Shown here in pieces: positions 1 to 8,149 of a DNA stretch of 64,000 bases. The notes beneath the pieces were generated by a model that had not been told where the DNA came from, did no database searches, and worked only from the letters and a program-made list of their open reading frames with translations. This DNA is from Pedobacter sp. PAMC26386 (GTDB taxonomy: Bacteria; Bacteroidota; Bacteroidia; Sphingobacteriales; Sphingobacteriaceae), in the NCBI GenBank assembly GCA_014302835.1, contig CP060294.1, forward strand, positions 3,931,067 through 3,995,066. The letters are read 5' to 3'. How positions within the stretch are numbered: the first letter of the stretch is position 1; each line of letters starts with the position of its first letter. Both the position numbers and the translations under genes were made by a program.

Positions 1-589
1 AGATATCTGGATCGCTATGGATGCAGCTGCATCTGAAATGTATGATTCAAAAACTCAAACTTACAACTTCCATAAATCATCTGGTGAGAAATTAACTTCT
101 GACGAAATGGTTAAATATTGGGTTGACTGGGCTAATAAATACCCAATCATCTCTATTGAAGACGGTTTAGATGAAGACGACTGGGCTGCATGGGAATCAT
201 TAACTTTAGCTATTGGTAACAAAGTGCAGTTAGTGGGTGATGATTTGTTTGTAACTAACGTAAAACGTTTACAACAAGGAATCGATAAAAGCATTGCAAA
301 CTCTATCCTGGTAAAAGTAAACCAGATCGGAACATTGACAGAAACTATCAACGCAGTATCATTAGCTCAAACTAATGGTTATACATCGGTAATGAGTCAC
401 CGTTCGGGAGAAACTGAAGATACTACCATTGCTGATTTAGCAGTTGCTTTAAACTGTGGTCAAATCAAAACTGGTTCAGCTTCACGTTCTGACAGAATAG
501 CAAAATACAATCAGCTATTACGTATTGAAGAAGAATTAGGTTCTGCTGCACGTTTTATTGGTAAAGATTTCAAATTCTTAAAAAAATAG
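1..589 (+). CDS. eno: Enolase, 3' part (5' end outside the window)
   Basis: Glycolytic enolase, converting 2-phosphoglycerate to phosphoenolpyruvate in the cytoplasm. The open frame runs in from the window edge (first full codon at base 2), so the ATG at 17 is internal; about 195 C-terminal residues are present of a family length near 430. Visible catalytic parts are the Mg ligand motifs SIEDGLDEDDW and VGDDLFVTN, the catalytic Lys in ILVKVNQIG, the SHRSGETEDTTIADLAVA loop and the later Lys in CGQIKTGS. A rho-independent hairpin follows directly, so enolase ends its transcript here and the next gene has its own promoter. Identity is certain from the motifs; only the N-terminal half cannot be judged. 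Confidence 0.98.
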   Translation, partial: DIWIAMDAAASEMYDSKTQTYNFHKSSGEKLTSDEMVKYWVDWANKYPIISIEDGLDEDDWAAWESLTLAIGNKVQLVGDDLFVTNVKRLQQGIDKSIANSILVKVNQIGTLTETINAVSLAQTNGYTSVMSHRSGETEDTTIADLAVALNCGQIKTGSASRSDRIAKYNQLLRIEEELGSAARFIGKDFKFLKK

Positions 590-608
590 TCTGGAACCCA
601 GATTTAAT

Positions 609-642
609 AAAAAAGCATAGTCGGAAACGGCTATGCTTTTTT
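609..642 (+). terminator. Rho-independent terminator of eno
   Basis: Inverted repeat with arms AGCATAGTCG and CGGCTATGCT (one G-T wobble) around a short GAAA-type loop, flanked by A-run and T-run, 20 bases after the enolase stop. Confidence 0.85.
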
Positions 643-655
643 GCATTTTAATTTA

Positions 656-663
656 TATCTTTG
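656..663 (+). promoter_or_regulatory. Bacteroidota -7 element TATCTTTG before divIC/ftsB
   Basis: Exact match to TAnnTTTG. It ends five bases before the ATG at 669, so the transcript would start at or next to the start codon, suggesting a leaderless mRNA. No good -33 TTTG was seen at the usual distance. Confidence 0.55.
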
Positions 664-668
664 TTTAG

Positions 669-968
669 ATGAACAGATTAATAGAAATCTTTCGCAATAA
701 ATACTTTCTTTCTGCCGCAGCATTTGTGGTCTGGATGTTATTCTTTGATAAGAATGATATGCTATCACAGTATGAGTACCGCACAGAGGTGCACAAACTA
801 CAGGAAGAAAAAGATTTCTATGAAAAGCAAATTGCCGAGGTGAAGAAAAATCTGAACGAACTCAATACCAATCTGAATACTGCAGAAAAATTTGCAAGAG
901 AAAAATACTTCATGAAAAAAGACAATGAAGATGTTTTTGTCATCATTAAAGAAACCAAAAAAGACTAA
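669..968 (+). CDS. Septum formation initiator family protein (DivIC/FtsB-like)
   Basis: Small bitopic cell-division protein of the DivIC/FtsB family, expected to sit in the inner membrane and join the divisome through its coiled coil. The 99 residues show one membrane segment (about 11-27), a Lys/Glu-rich coiled coil (about 36-75) and the conserved C-terminal AREKYFMKKDNEDVF block. Placement right after eno is the classical position for this family in many bacteria. A TAnnTTTG box lies immediately upstream. Its 3' end overlaps the convergent TRIC-type gene by four bases. Family assignment is strong; whether it should be called ftsB or divIC is open. Confidence 0.9.
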   Translation: MNRLIEIFRNKYFLSAAAFVVWMLFFDKNDMLSQYEYRTEVHKLQEEKDFYEKQIAEVKKNLNELNTNLNTAEKFAREKYFMKKDNEDVFVIIKETKKD

Positions 969-1576
969 TACCCGAATCTGGGCAAAGTCAGCTTATAGCG
1001 TACTACGACTATCCGCAGTGCAAAAATAAATCCGATCACCAATACTTTTGCTACATCCGCTTTCAGGTTAAAGAATAATAAAGTGAAATAAAGGATTCCG
1101 CCAAGAATACAAGCCGTAGCATAGATTTCCTTTTTAAAGATCAAAGGAATTGTATTCAGTAAAGTGTCTCTGATTACCCCACCAAAACAGCCCGTAATGG
1201 TACCCAAGGCGATACAGATTCCGGGGCTCAACCCAAAAGCTATTCCTTTTTGGATTCCCAGGATGGTAAACAGACCAAGCCCCATCGAGTCAAACAGGAA
1301 TAAGGTAACTGTAAACCGCTTTCTGTGACGCTTCAAAACGATGGTTAATAATGAGGTGACCAGAATCAGCAAACAATAGTTTACATCTCTCATCCATTTA
1401 ACAGGTGTATCGCCCAAGAGTAAATCCCTTACCGTACCACCACCTATAGAAGTTACAAAAGCAATAATCAATACACCAAAAGGGTCAAGACGCCGCTGTA
1501 TAGCTGAAAATGAGCCAGAGATCGCAAAAGCGATAGTACCTAAAATTTCTATAATCTGAGAGGTGGTAAATTCCAT
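965..1576 (-). CDS. TRIC-type cation channel family protein (UPF0126/YicG)
   Basis: Integral membrane protein of 203 residues made of two tandem repeats of about 85 residues, the layout of prokaryotic TRIC (trimeric intracellular cation) channels, formerly UPF0126. Each repeat carries the Gly-rich kinked-helix motif ending in Arg-Asp: GGGTVRD at 45-51 and GGVIRD at 132-137. About seven hydrophobic segments are visible. Known prokaryotic members conduct monovalent cations; the physiological role here is unknown. It lies 13 bases after the VWA membrane protein gene and may be cotranscribed with it. Confidence 0.88.
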   Translation of the reverse strand: MEFTTSQIIEILGTIAFAISGSFSAIQRRLDPFGVLIIAFVTSIGGGTVRDLLLGDTPVKWMRDVNYCLLILVTSLLTIVLKRHRKRFTVTLFLFDSMGLGLFTILGIQKGIAFGLSPGICIALGTITGCFGGVIRDTLLNTIPLIFKKEIYATACILGGILYFTLLFFNLKADVAKVLVIGFIFALRIVVVRYKLTLPRFGY

Positions 1577-1589
1577 AAATTAACCTTTA

Positions 1590-3671
1590 TTAAAGCGCCG
1601 AATTTCTTTTACGTACAAACCATTCTATACTGAGCAATACTAAAATCAGTACAAATAAACTTTTTAAATTAATCAATTCCTCATACTTACGGTCTTCGTA
1701 ACTCAATGTTTTTAACTGGTTACTTTTAAGGAGGTCATCTTTAATTTTCAAAAGCTGGTCTGGAAGATACAATTTTCCATTGGTCTGACTAGACAACTGA
1801 TATAATAATTGATGGTTTGCGAGTGTCTGCTGAAATTCTGCGGTTAAGGTACTTACAAAAAAGGAACCTTTATCCTGGTAATGCTGAGTACCAAGGGTGG
1901 TATTCGCTACATAACTATAATTGCCCGGAGGCAGAATACCTGCATCTAACTGATACGCGGATTCATACCGGGAAAAAGTAAAATTATAAGTCTTTCCTTT
2001 TTCATCTTTTAAAATCAGATTGACATCCGGGGTATTCACCGGCTGGTAACTATCATTGTATAATGTTGCATTCAGCAGAACTCTTTCATTCTCTTCAACT
2101 GTATTCTTAACCGGCCTGACTTTGAATTTTCTTTTATCATCCTTCACGGAAAGATACTGCACAACCTTACTGACCAAACCATTAAATACCGGGGTTTTCG
2201 GATTATCACGGGCCTCAGACAATTTCCATTTCCATAAGCCCTCTCCGATCAGAAAACCAGTTTTACGCCCGTTGTCATTCATAAAAAATAACTGGGGATG
2301 ATCTGTTTTCACCTTCCCGTTACGCTGATCAAGCACAGCCTGCTGATTTCCTGAAACTTTAAATAACCCGGCAGGTGCTTGCAAAGGATCAAAATTTTCA
2401 ATCGTTTTACGGGAAACAGCATCCAGATCAAAAACAGAAAGGTTTTTATCTATGTCACTGGACTGATATTGAATTGCTGGATTTCCCTGGAAATTGACCT
2501 GCTGCTGAACCTGGTTAAATTTACTGAGGTTACTTTGTGCCCCGAGAATATACCAAAGTGGTACTTTACCTGCTTTTAGTTTAGTAAAAAGTCCGGTTGC
2601 TTCAGATTGATTGTCAGGCAACTGGTACAGAATAATTAAACCATAATCTTTAGGATCAATCTTTAAAAGTTCCTCATTTAATACCACGGAAACATCATGG
2701 TGCTTATTCAAACTGATTGCTTGTTTTAATGCCGCCACATCAGGATGCGGGCCGGAAGCCGCAATCAGTACTTTTTGACGTTCATCAATTACCTCTACAA
2801 AAGTCTGAAAAACGTTATTCTTCACAGAGATTTCTTTCTCTACAGGAGCTAGTGAAATAATATATTTATGCTGACCGGTTTTTGAAGCTTTTAAAGGAAC
2901 CAGAATATTTTTTGAAAAAAGTGCAGAAGTCATTTTAATCGCATTTTCATAGACTTTTTTCCCATCTTCCAGCACTGTCAATTTAACTGGAACCCCTAGA
3001 CATTGATAAGCCTGTACCTGCACTTCCATTTTAAAATCATTATCCAGATAAACCAGATCATTCACGTTGACAGAACTGATCAAAATATCTTTTTTAGGGA
3101 TAGTATCCCCCAGAGCAACGGTATAGACAGGGGCTTTTAATAAAATCAGCTCCTGAGCAGGATTTCCTCCACGGTTAAAAACACCATCAGTAGCCAGAAT
3201 CACCGCTCCGATGTTTTTGTTCATCAGTTCATCATTTAATTGCCTGGCTAATTGAACCGCATTGGTTAACTTCCCTTTATAGCCAAAATCAAGCCCTCTG
3301 ACTACCTTATCATCAAAACTATAGCCTCGAACCTCATATTTCTCTGACAGCTCAGCAGAAAGCTGCTGAATAGATTTTCTGTATTTCACACTATCAAAAC
3401 CAGCAGGTGTAAAGGCAGCAATGGATTCTGAGTTATCCTGCGCAATAATCACAATCGGTTTTTCAAGCGTATAACTAACCTGTTTAACCAGCGGCGAAAA
3501 TAAGAACCATAAGATCAAAGTGATAGTAATAGTCCGGATGGCCGCCAAACTTATTCTTACCGGCCGCGTTAAATTGAATTTCTTCCCATAGAGCAACCAG
3601 GCAAAAAACAACCCCACTGCCAGACAGCTGGTAAATGCAAGAAAGGTATAGAGGTTATAGGTATTATCCAT
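1590..3671 (-). CDS. Membrane protein with VWA domain and possible GATase1-like domain
   Basis: A 693-residue membrane protein. Two N-terminal membrane helices (about 7-28 and 42-60) are followed by a von Willebrand A domain with an intact metal-site motif DNSES (79-83) and the TDG motif at 161-163. A beta-rich middle part follows, then a segment near 290-400 beginning RQKVLIAASGPHPDV that looks like a class I glutamine-amidotransferase fold as found in other VWA membrane proteins, though I see no catalytic Cys. A last helix near 670-686 anchors the C terminus. Most of the chain should face the periplasm. The family is widespread in Bacteroidota and lacks an assigned function. The VWA call rests on motifs; the amidotransferase-like domain is inference. 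Confidence 0.8.
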   Translation of the reverse strand: MDNTYNLYTFLAFTSCLAVGLFFAWLLYGKKFNLTRPVRISLAAIRTITITLILWFLFSPLVKQVSYTLEKPIVIIAQDNSESIAAFTPAGFDSVKYRKSIQQLSAELSEKYEVRGYSFDDKVVRGLDFGYKGKLTNAVQLARQLNDELMNKNIGAVILATDGVFNRGGNPAQELILLKAPVYTVALGDTIPKKDILISSVNVNDLVYLDNDFKMEVQVQAYQCLGVPVKLTVLEDGKKVYENAIKMTSALFSKNILVPLKASKTGQHKYIISLAPVEKEISVKNNVFQTFVEVIDERQKVLIAASGPHPDVAALKQAISLNKHHDVSVVLNEELLKIDPKDYGLIILYQLPDNQSEATGLFTKLKAGKVPLWYILGAQSNLSKFNQVQQQVNFQGNPAIQYQSSDIDKNLSVFDLDAVSRKTIENFDPLQAPAGLFKVSGNQQAVLDQRNGKVKTDHPQLFFMNDNGRKTGFLIGEGLWKWKLSEARDNPKTPVFNGLVSKVVQYLSVKDDKRKFKVRPVKNTVEENERVLLNATLYNDSYQPVNTPDVNLILKDEKGKTYNFTFSRYESAYQLDAGILPPGNYSYVANTTLGTQHYQDKGSFFVSTLTAEFQQTLANHQLLYQLSSQTNGKLYLPDQLLKIKDDLLKSNQLKTLSYEDRKYEELINLKSLFVLILVLLSIEWFVRKRNSAL

Positions 3672-3827
3672 AGGTCAGGGTAAAGATGCTTATTTTTTGA
3701 AAAAGACAGCATAATTCCTTAAAAAATCAAATTTATCTGTTTGATTCAGAGCGATTTTCAAGGGCAAAAAAGAGATATTTTAGCACACTCGTAACACACT
3801 GTAAAACAAGCAAGTAGCACCACTTCC

Positions 3828-3871
3828 TTCGGAGATGGTTCGGACATCGTTTGGAGATAATTTGGACATAC
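3828..3871 (+). repeat. Degenerate tandem repeat, 11-bp period, four copies
   Basis: Four head-to-tail units TTCGGAGATGG, TTCGGACATCG, TTTGGAGATAA and TTTGGACATAC (consensus TTYGGASATNN) with exact 11-base spacing, then a partial TTTGTCTCC. From memory, TTCGGAC/TTCGGAG arrays of this kind are common between genes in Pedobacter relatives; that could not be checked here. Confidence 0.75.
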
Positions 3872-4055
3872 TTTGTCTCCAGACGAATCAAGTACGAGTA
3901 AAGACCGCATTAAGTAGGGATAATTTCCGATTGCAAAGGGTATTGAATAAATTCATAACCACCTCTTTAATTATTTTACAAACTTACAGATGAGATAGAA
4001 AAGTAACTACTTGTGTAGGTCAAATGCATATTGGTGTAATAATCAGATAGTAATG

Positions 4056-4085
4056 TTGCATTCACTATTAGTTTTAGCAACTTTG
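4056..4085 (+). promoter_or_regulatory. Bacteroidota promoter of the papain-like lipoprotein gene
   Basis: TTG at 4056-4058, 19 bases, then CAACTTTG at 4078-4085, one base from TAnnTTTG. The ATG lies 28 bases downstream. The -7 box is inside a small inverted repeat GCAAC-TTT-GTTGC (4077-4089) that could be an operator. Confidence 0.5.
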
Positions 4086-4113
4086 TTGCATCAAAAACCA
4101 TAATCAAATATCT

Positions 4114-5130
4114 ATGAAAATGACAACCAAAATTAAAACAGGGTGTATATTCACCCTACTCATTGCCGTTTTGTTGCTGGATGCGTGTAAAAAGAATCGG
4201 GACGGTTCATCCGGCCCGGAACAATCAGGAAAGGATAATGGAATACAAGCTTCCTTTTTTTCTGGTTATATACCGACACCAAAGGCAATTCTTGACAAAG
4301 TGCCGAAATTCAATGGGGAAAGCCTTACTAAAACTGAGGCTTATTTTCCAACAAAATTCACCTTAGCGACACCACCAATTGGTGATCAGGGAAATACTGG
4401 AACCTGTGTAGCCTGGGCCACTAGTTATGCAGCCTGGTCCGCAGAACAATACTACCGGACCGAGAGTAAAACATTCGACAGGAATAAGAATATTTTCAGT
4501 CCAAATTACGTATACAATCAGTTAAGTACAGATTGTAACTCAGGCCTTTATGTTACTGATGCACTTGACTTGCTCAAAAACCAGGGTACTTGTACTTATC
4601 AGACACTCCCATTCAGTGATAATTGCAGTTCTGCTGTTTCCATTGCTCAGAAGGCTGATGCAGCCAAATACAAAATAGCAAATGTGGAATATTATTTACT
4701 GGATAAAGAAACCAGAAAAAACACTACCGCTATCAAATTACTTCTCTTCCAAAAACATCCAATAGTTTTTGGTTGTGATGTAGATGACAACATGAATAAT
4801 CAGGATATATGGAATAACTTTGGTGCTCCAAGGTTCTCTTACGACAAGAATTTTATCGCTCAAAAAAATATTGGACATGAAATTCCTGTTGGAGGTCACG
4901 CCATGACCATTATTGGGTATGACGATGCCAAAAAAGCATTTAAAGTACAGAATCAATGGGGTAATCAATGGAGAGAGCAAGGCTTTTTCTGGATTGATTA
5001 TGACTATTTTGGTTCTGGAACATACACGAATTACGTTTTAAGCTATGATGCCAACACTAAAAAATATAGTGCTGTACATGGAAATACTGTCAAAGATGTA
5101 TTCAATGAAGCATACGTGTTCCTGAACTAA
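4114..5130 (+). CDS. Papain-like (C1 family) cysteine peptidase lipoprotein
   Basis: Exported cysteine peptidase of the papain type. The N terminus is a type II signal with lipobox LLDAC, lipidated Cys25. The C1 active site is complete: the oxyanion Gln92 and nucleophile Cys98 in GDQGNTGTCVAWA, His262 in GGHAMTIIGYDD and Asn280 in VQNQWGNQW. At 338 residues with no long propeptide it resembles the bacterial C1 subfamily rather than eukaryotic cathepsins. It should be anchored in the inner or outer membrane on the periplasmic side or at the surface. It stands alone between its own promoter and a terminator; the substrate is unknown. Confidence 0.88.
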   Translation: MKMTTKIKTGCIFTLLIAVLLLDACKKNRDGSSGPEQSGKDNGIQASFFSGYIPTPKAILDKVPKFNGESLTKTEAYFPTKFTLATPPIGDQGNTGTCVAWATSYAAWSAEQYYRTESKTFDRNKNIFSPNYVYNQLSTDCNSGLYVTDALDLLKNQGTCTYQTLPFSDNCSSAVSIAQKADAAKYKIANVEYYLLDKETRKNTTAIKLLLFQKHPIVFGCDVDDNMNNQDIWNNFGAPRFSYDKNFIAQKNIGHEIPVGGHAMTIIGYDDAKKAFKVQNQWGNQWREQGFFWIDYDYFGSGTYTNYVLSYDANTKKYSAVHGNTVKDVFNEAYVFLN

Positions 5131-5157
5131 GATATTTTATAAATTATTTCAAATGAG

Positions 5158-5199
5158 AAAGGGGCTGAATCAATTACTTATGATACAGCTCCTTTTTTT
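5158..5199 (+). terminator. Rho-independent terminator after the C1 peptidase
   Basis: Arms GGGGCTGAATCA and TGATACAGCTCC pair imperfectly and are followed by seven T. It lies between the convergent ends of the peptidase and fabG. Confidence 0.75.
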
Positions 5200-5226
5200 G
5201 CTTATTACAAATAATATGGCATCAGC

Positions 5227-5970
5227 TTATAACATACCACCGCAAACAGACAATACTTGTCCGGTTACGTAGGCACTCATGTCAGAAGCAAGGAATACGC
5301 AAACATTTGCTACATCTTCAGGCTCACCAGCACGTTTCAACGGAATACCTTCTTCCCAGCCTTTTACAATTTTAGGGTCTAATACATCCGTCATTTCTGT
5401 ACGGATAAATCCAGGAGCAACAACATTGGTACGGATATTTCTTGAACCTAATTCTTTAGCAACAGATTTAGAGAAACCAATAATACCTGCTTTAGAAGCT
5501 GCATAATTTGCCTGACCTGCATTTCCCTGCACCCCTACTACTGAGCTCAGGTTGATGAAAGATCCCTTACGGTTCTTCATCATCACCTTTGAAGCTGCTT
5601 TAGTGATGTTGAATACAGATTTCAGGTTAACATTAATTACGTCATCCCAGTTTTCTTCACTCATACGCATCAATAAACCATCTTTGGTGATACCTGCATT
5701 GTTCACAACGATGTCTATAGTACCAAATTCAGCAACGATGTCACTAATTAGTTTTTCTGCTTCATCAAATTTAGAGGCATCAGAACGGTATCCTTTGATT
5801 TTAGTTCCGAAAGACTGTAATTCCTGCTCTAATGCTTCTCCCTTTTCTACTGAAGACAGATAAGTGAAAGCAACATTCGCACCCTGTTCTGCAAATTTCT
5901 CCGCTATTTTGCGGCCTATACCTTTTGAAGCACCAGTAACTAATGCCGTTTTTCCTTCTAATAGTTTCAT
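5227..5970 (-). CDS. fabG: 3-oxoacyl-[acyl-carrier-protein] reductase
   Basis: Short-chain dehydrogenase that reduces 3-oxoacyl-ACP with NADPH in fatty acid elongation, cytoplasmic. The 247 residues show the Rossmann motif TGASKGIG (12-19), NNAG (90-93), catalytic Ser143, Tyr156 and Lys160 (NYAASK), and the C-terminal GGML ending usual for FabG. No other fab gene is next to it; a long imperfect hairpin (5995-6070) separates it from aguA upstream. SDR paralogues are many, but length and sequence fit FabG closely. Confidence 0.93.
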   Translation of the reverse strand: MKLLEGKTALVTGASKGIGRKIAEKFAEQGANVAFTYLSSVEKGEALEQELQSFGTKIKGYRSDASKFDEAEKLISDIVAEFGTIDIVVNNAGITKDGLLMRMSEENWDDVINVNLKSVFNITKAASKVMMKNRKGSFINLSSVVGVQGNAGQANYAASKAGIIGFSKSVAKELGSRNIRTNVVAPGFIRTEMTDVLDPKIVKGWEEGIPLKRAGEPEDVANVCVFLASDMSAYVTGQVLSVCGGML

Positions 5971-5994
5971 CTAGTTATATATTGTTTTTTTGTG

Positions 5995-6070
5995 AGATGG
6001 ACCCTTCGATGATTAAAGTAATTATTGCCAAGCGGATTTAATAATTATTTTAATCATGTCGGGTTCATCT
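5995..6070. repeat. Long imperfect inverted repeat between aguA and fabG
   Basis: Arms 5995-6026 and 6040-6070 share AGATGRACCC outside and ATGATTAAARTAATTATT inside, with a small TTCG/GAC bulge and a 13-base loop. There is no T-run on the minus strand after it, so it is not a standard terminator. Confidence 0.7.
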
Positions 6071-6139
6071 AATTGTTGTATATTTTTAAATAATGGTTAT
6101 TTCAAATTCAGCCCCGCAAAACAGGCCTGAATTTACGCT

Positions 6140-7195
6140 TTAAATTGCTGGTTCCTGCTGACTTAAGCAATGGAAACTGCCTAATCCCCAAATAATATCT
6201 GTTGAATCAATGCCAACTACTTTCCGGTCAGGGAAAGCACCCTTGATAATGTCTAATGCAATTTCATCATTTACATCCCTGAAAGTAGGAACGATTACTG
6301 CTGCATTCGCAATATAAAAATTAGCGTACGAAGCTGGCAAGCGTGTATCTTCATGGATTACTGGTGATGGCATTGGTAACTGGATAATGTTTAAAGGTTC
6401 TCCGTTTAACAAACGCATTGCTTTCAACTCTTCCAGGTTTTCCTTTAAAAGGATATAATTTTCATCCAGTGGATTGGACTCCACAACTGTCAATACTGTA
6501 TTTGCATTTACAAAACGGGTAATATCATCGATATGGCCATCTGTATCATCACCTACGATACCATCACCAACCCATAAAACCTGTTCAGCCCCATAACATT
6601 CTTTCAAATACTCTTCAATCTGCTCCTGGTTAAGATGCGGATTTCTATTGGTGTTTAACAGACAGGCTCTGGAAGTTAAAATCGTACCTGCGCCATTAAA
6701 TTCTACAGATCCGCCCTCCATTACAATACCCGGATTAAATACTGGCAGGCTAAAGTGGTCTGCAATACGGGTAGGTATCACATCATCCAACTCATACGGA
6801 GGATATTTTCCTCCCCAGGCATTATAACCCCAGTCAATAACCACTTTTTGCTGTTCTGCTTTCGGATTCATTAAGAAAGCAGGACCGTGATCACGGCACC
6901 AGGCGTCATTACTCGGGTTGAAATAAAATTCAATCTGCGTTAAATCTGCACCTGCTTCTTTCAGTTTTGAAATGGCAAAAGCTTTGGTGGCTTCATCATT
7001 CACATTGATTCTTACCTTCTCACCCTGGGCTACAATTTTGATAAATTCACAATAAGGTACATAAATCATATCAATCTTACCTGGCCATGAGGCTTCTTTA
7101 TGCGGCCATGTTAACCATGTTGCTTCATGTTTTGCCCATTCTGCAGGAAAGCTATATCCGGCTTTCTTCGGAGAGTTATCAAATAGACTCGTCAT
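6140..7195 (-). CDS. aguA: Agmatine deiminase (peptidylarginine deiminase-like family)
   Basis: Converts agmatine to N-carbamoylputrescine and ammonia, first step of the bacterial agmatine route to putrescine. The 351 residues belong to the Porphyromonas-type PAD/agmatine deiminase family: WCRDHGPAF, MEGGSVEFNG, GHIDDITRFV with the catalytic His, and nucleophile Cys343 in GSFHCLSQQEP. The start overlaps the end of aguB by 17 bases, so the two are translationally coupled. The neighbour encodes the next enzyme, which favours agmatine over peptidyl-arginine as substrate; there is no signal peptide. Confidence 0.94.
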   Translation of the reverse strand: MTSLFDNSPKKAGYSFPAEWAKHEATWLTWPHKEASWPGKIDMIYVPYCEFIKIVAQGEKVRINVNDEATKAFAISKLKEAGADLTQIEFYFNPSNDAWCRDHGPAFLMNPKAEQQKVVIDWGYNAWGGKYPPYELDDVIPTRIADHFSLPVFNPGIVMEGGSVEFNGAGTILTSRACLLNTNRNPHLNQEQIEEYLKECYGAEQVLWVGDGIVGDDTDGHIDDITRFVNANTVLTVVESNPLDENYILLKENLEELKAMRLLNGEPLNIIQLPMPSPVIHEDTRLPASYANFYIANAAVIVPTFRDVNDEIALDIIKGAFPDRKVVGIDSTDIIWGLGSFHCLSQQEPAI

Positions 7196-8054
7196 CTATA
7201 TATCTTTTGGTAATTTGTGAATAACTATCAATTCTTCTGTCCCGTAAAAAAGGCCAGTGCGTTCTGTAACTGTCAGATTTAGACAAATCAAGTTCTACGA
7301 CTTTCAATTCTTCTTTATCATGTGAAGCCTGGTATAAAAGCGACCCGAATGGATTAGATACAAATGATCCGCCCCAGAAAGAAACGCCTGCTTCTTCACC
7401 TACACGGTTAATACTCACTACAGGAACACCATTCGCAATGGAATGTGAACGCTGGATAGTCTGCCACGCATTATATTGCTCTTTATTAGTTTCCTCATCC
7501 TGTGTAGTTGCCCATCCGATTGCCGTAGGATAAACTAAGAAATCAGCTCCCATTAAAGCAGTTAATCTCGCCGCTTCAGGATACCATTGATCCCAGCAGA
7601 TCAGCACTCCTATTTTAGCAAATTTGGTTTTGAATACTTTATAACCCAGGTCACCAGGAGTAAAATAGAATTTTTCATAGAACCCAGGATCATCAGGAAT
7701 ATGCATTTTACGGTATTTACCTAAATATGCACCATCTGCATCCAGAACAGCGGTAGTATTATGATATAAGCCTTCCGCTCTTTTTTCAAACAGAGAGGCA
7801 ACAATTACTACGTTTAATTCTTTGGCAACGGCCGATAAAACATCGGTTGACGGGCCAGGAATAGTTTCTGCTAATTTGAAGTTTTCATAATCTTCAACAT
7901 CACAGAAATATAATGAGGTAAAAAGTTCTTGCAGGCAAACCACCTGGGCTCCCTGAGCCGCAACTTCACGGATCTTTGCAATTGCTTTATCTAAATTTTC
8001 TTGTTTGTTATTGGAACAGGTCATTTGCACCAATCCAACTTGTACTTTAGCCAT
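7179..8054 (-). CDS. aguB: N-carbamoylputrescine amidase (nitrilase superfamily)
   Basis: Hydrolyses N-carbamoylputrescine to putrescine, CO2 and ammonia. The 291 residues form a single carbon-nitrogen hydrolase domain with the Glu-Lys-Cys triad visible: Glu43 (LQELF), Lys116 (KYRKMHIP) and Cys153 (LICWDQWYPE). It is the first gene of a two-gene operon with aguA, and the pair completes the agmatine-to-putrescine route; no arginine decarboxylase gene is in the window. A TAACTTTG -7 box lies about 20 bases upstream of the ATG. Confidence 0.95.
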   Translation of the reverse strand: MAKVQVGLVQMTCSNNKQENLDKAIAKIREVAAQGAQVVCLQELFTSLYFCDVEDYENFKLAETIPGPSTDVLSAVAKELNVVIVASLFEKRAEGLYHNTTAVLDADGAYLGKYRKMHIPDDPGFYEKFYFTPGDLGYKVFKTKFAKIGVLICWDQWYPEAARLTALMGADFLVYPTAIGWATTQDEETNKEQYNAWQTIQRSHSIANGVPVVSINRVGEEAGVSFWGGSFVSNPFGSLLYQASHDKEELKVVELDLSKSDSYRTHWPFLRDRRIDSYSQITKRYIDDESI

Positions 8055-8074
8055 TCTTTGAATTTTTGTGACTA

Positions 8075-8082
8075 CAAAGTTA
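8075..8082 (-). promoter_or_regulatory. -7 element TAACTTTG upstream of aguBA
   Basis: Exact TAnnTTTG on the minus strand, 20 bases before the aguB ATG. No clear TTTG at the -33 distance. Confidence 0.5.
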
Positions 8083-8149
8083 GCAGAAAAAAAATTCTGT
8101 AGTTCATTATTCTGAAAAGGGTCTCCCAGATAGATTCAATAGCTTAAAA

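Larger units (their letters stand above)
3672..4113. other. 442-bp gene-free region
   Basis: Lies between the divergent starts of the VWA membrane protein and the papain-like lipoprotein. It holds a degenerate four-copy 11-base repeat (3828-3871) and the promoter of the lipoprotein gene. No convincing short gene or RNA gene was recognised in the rest. Confidence 0.7.
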
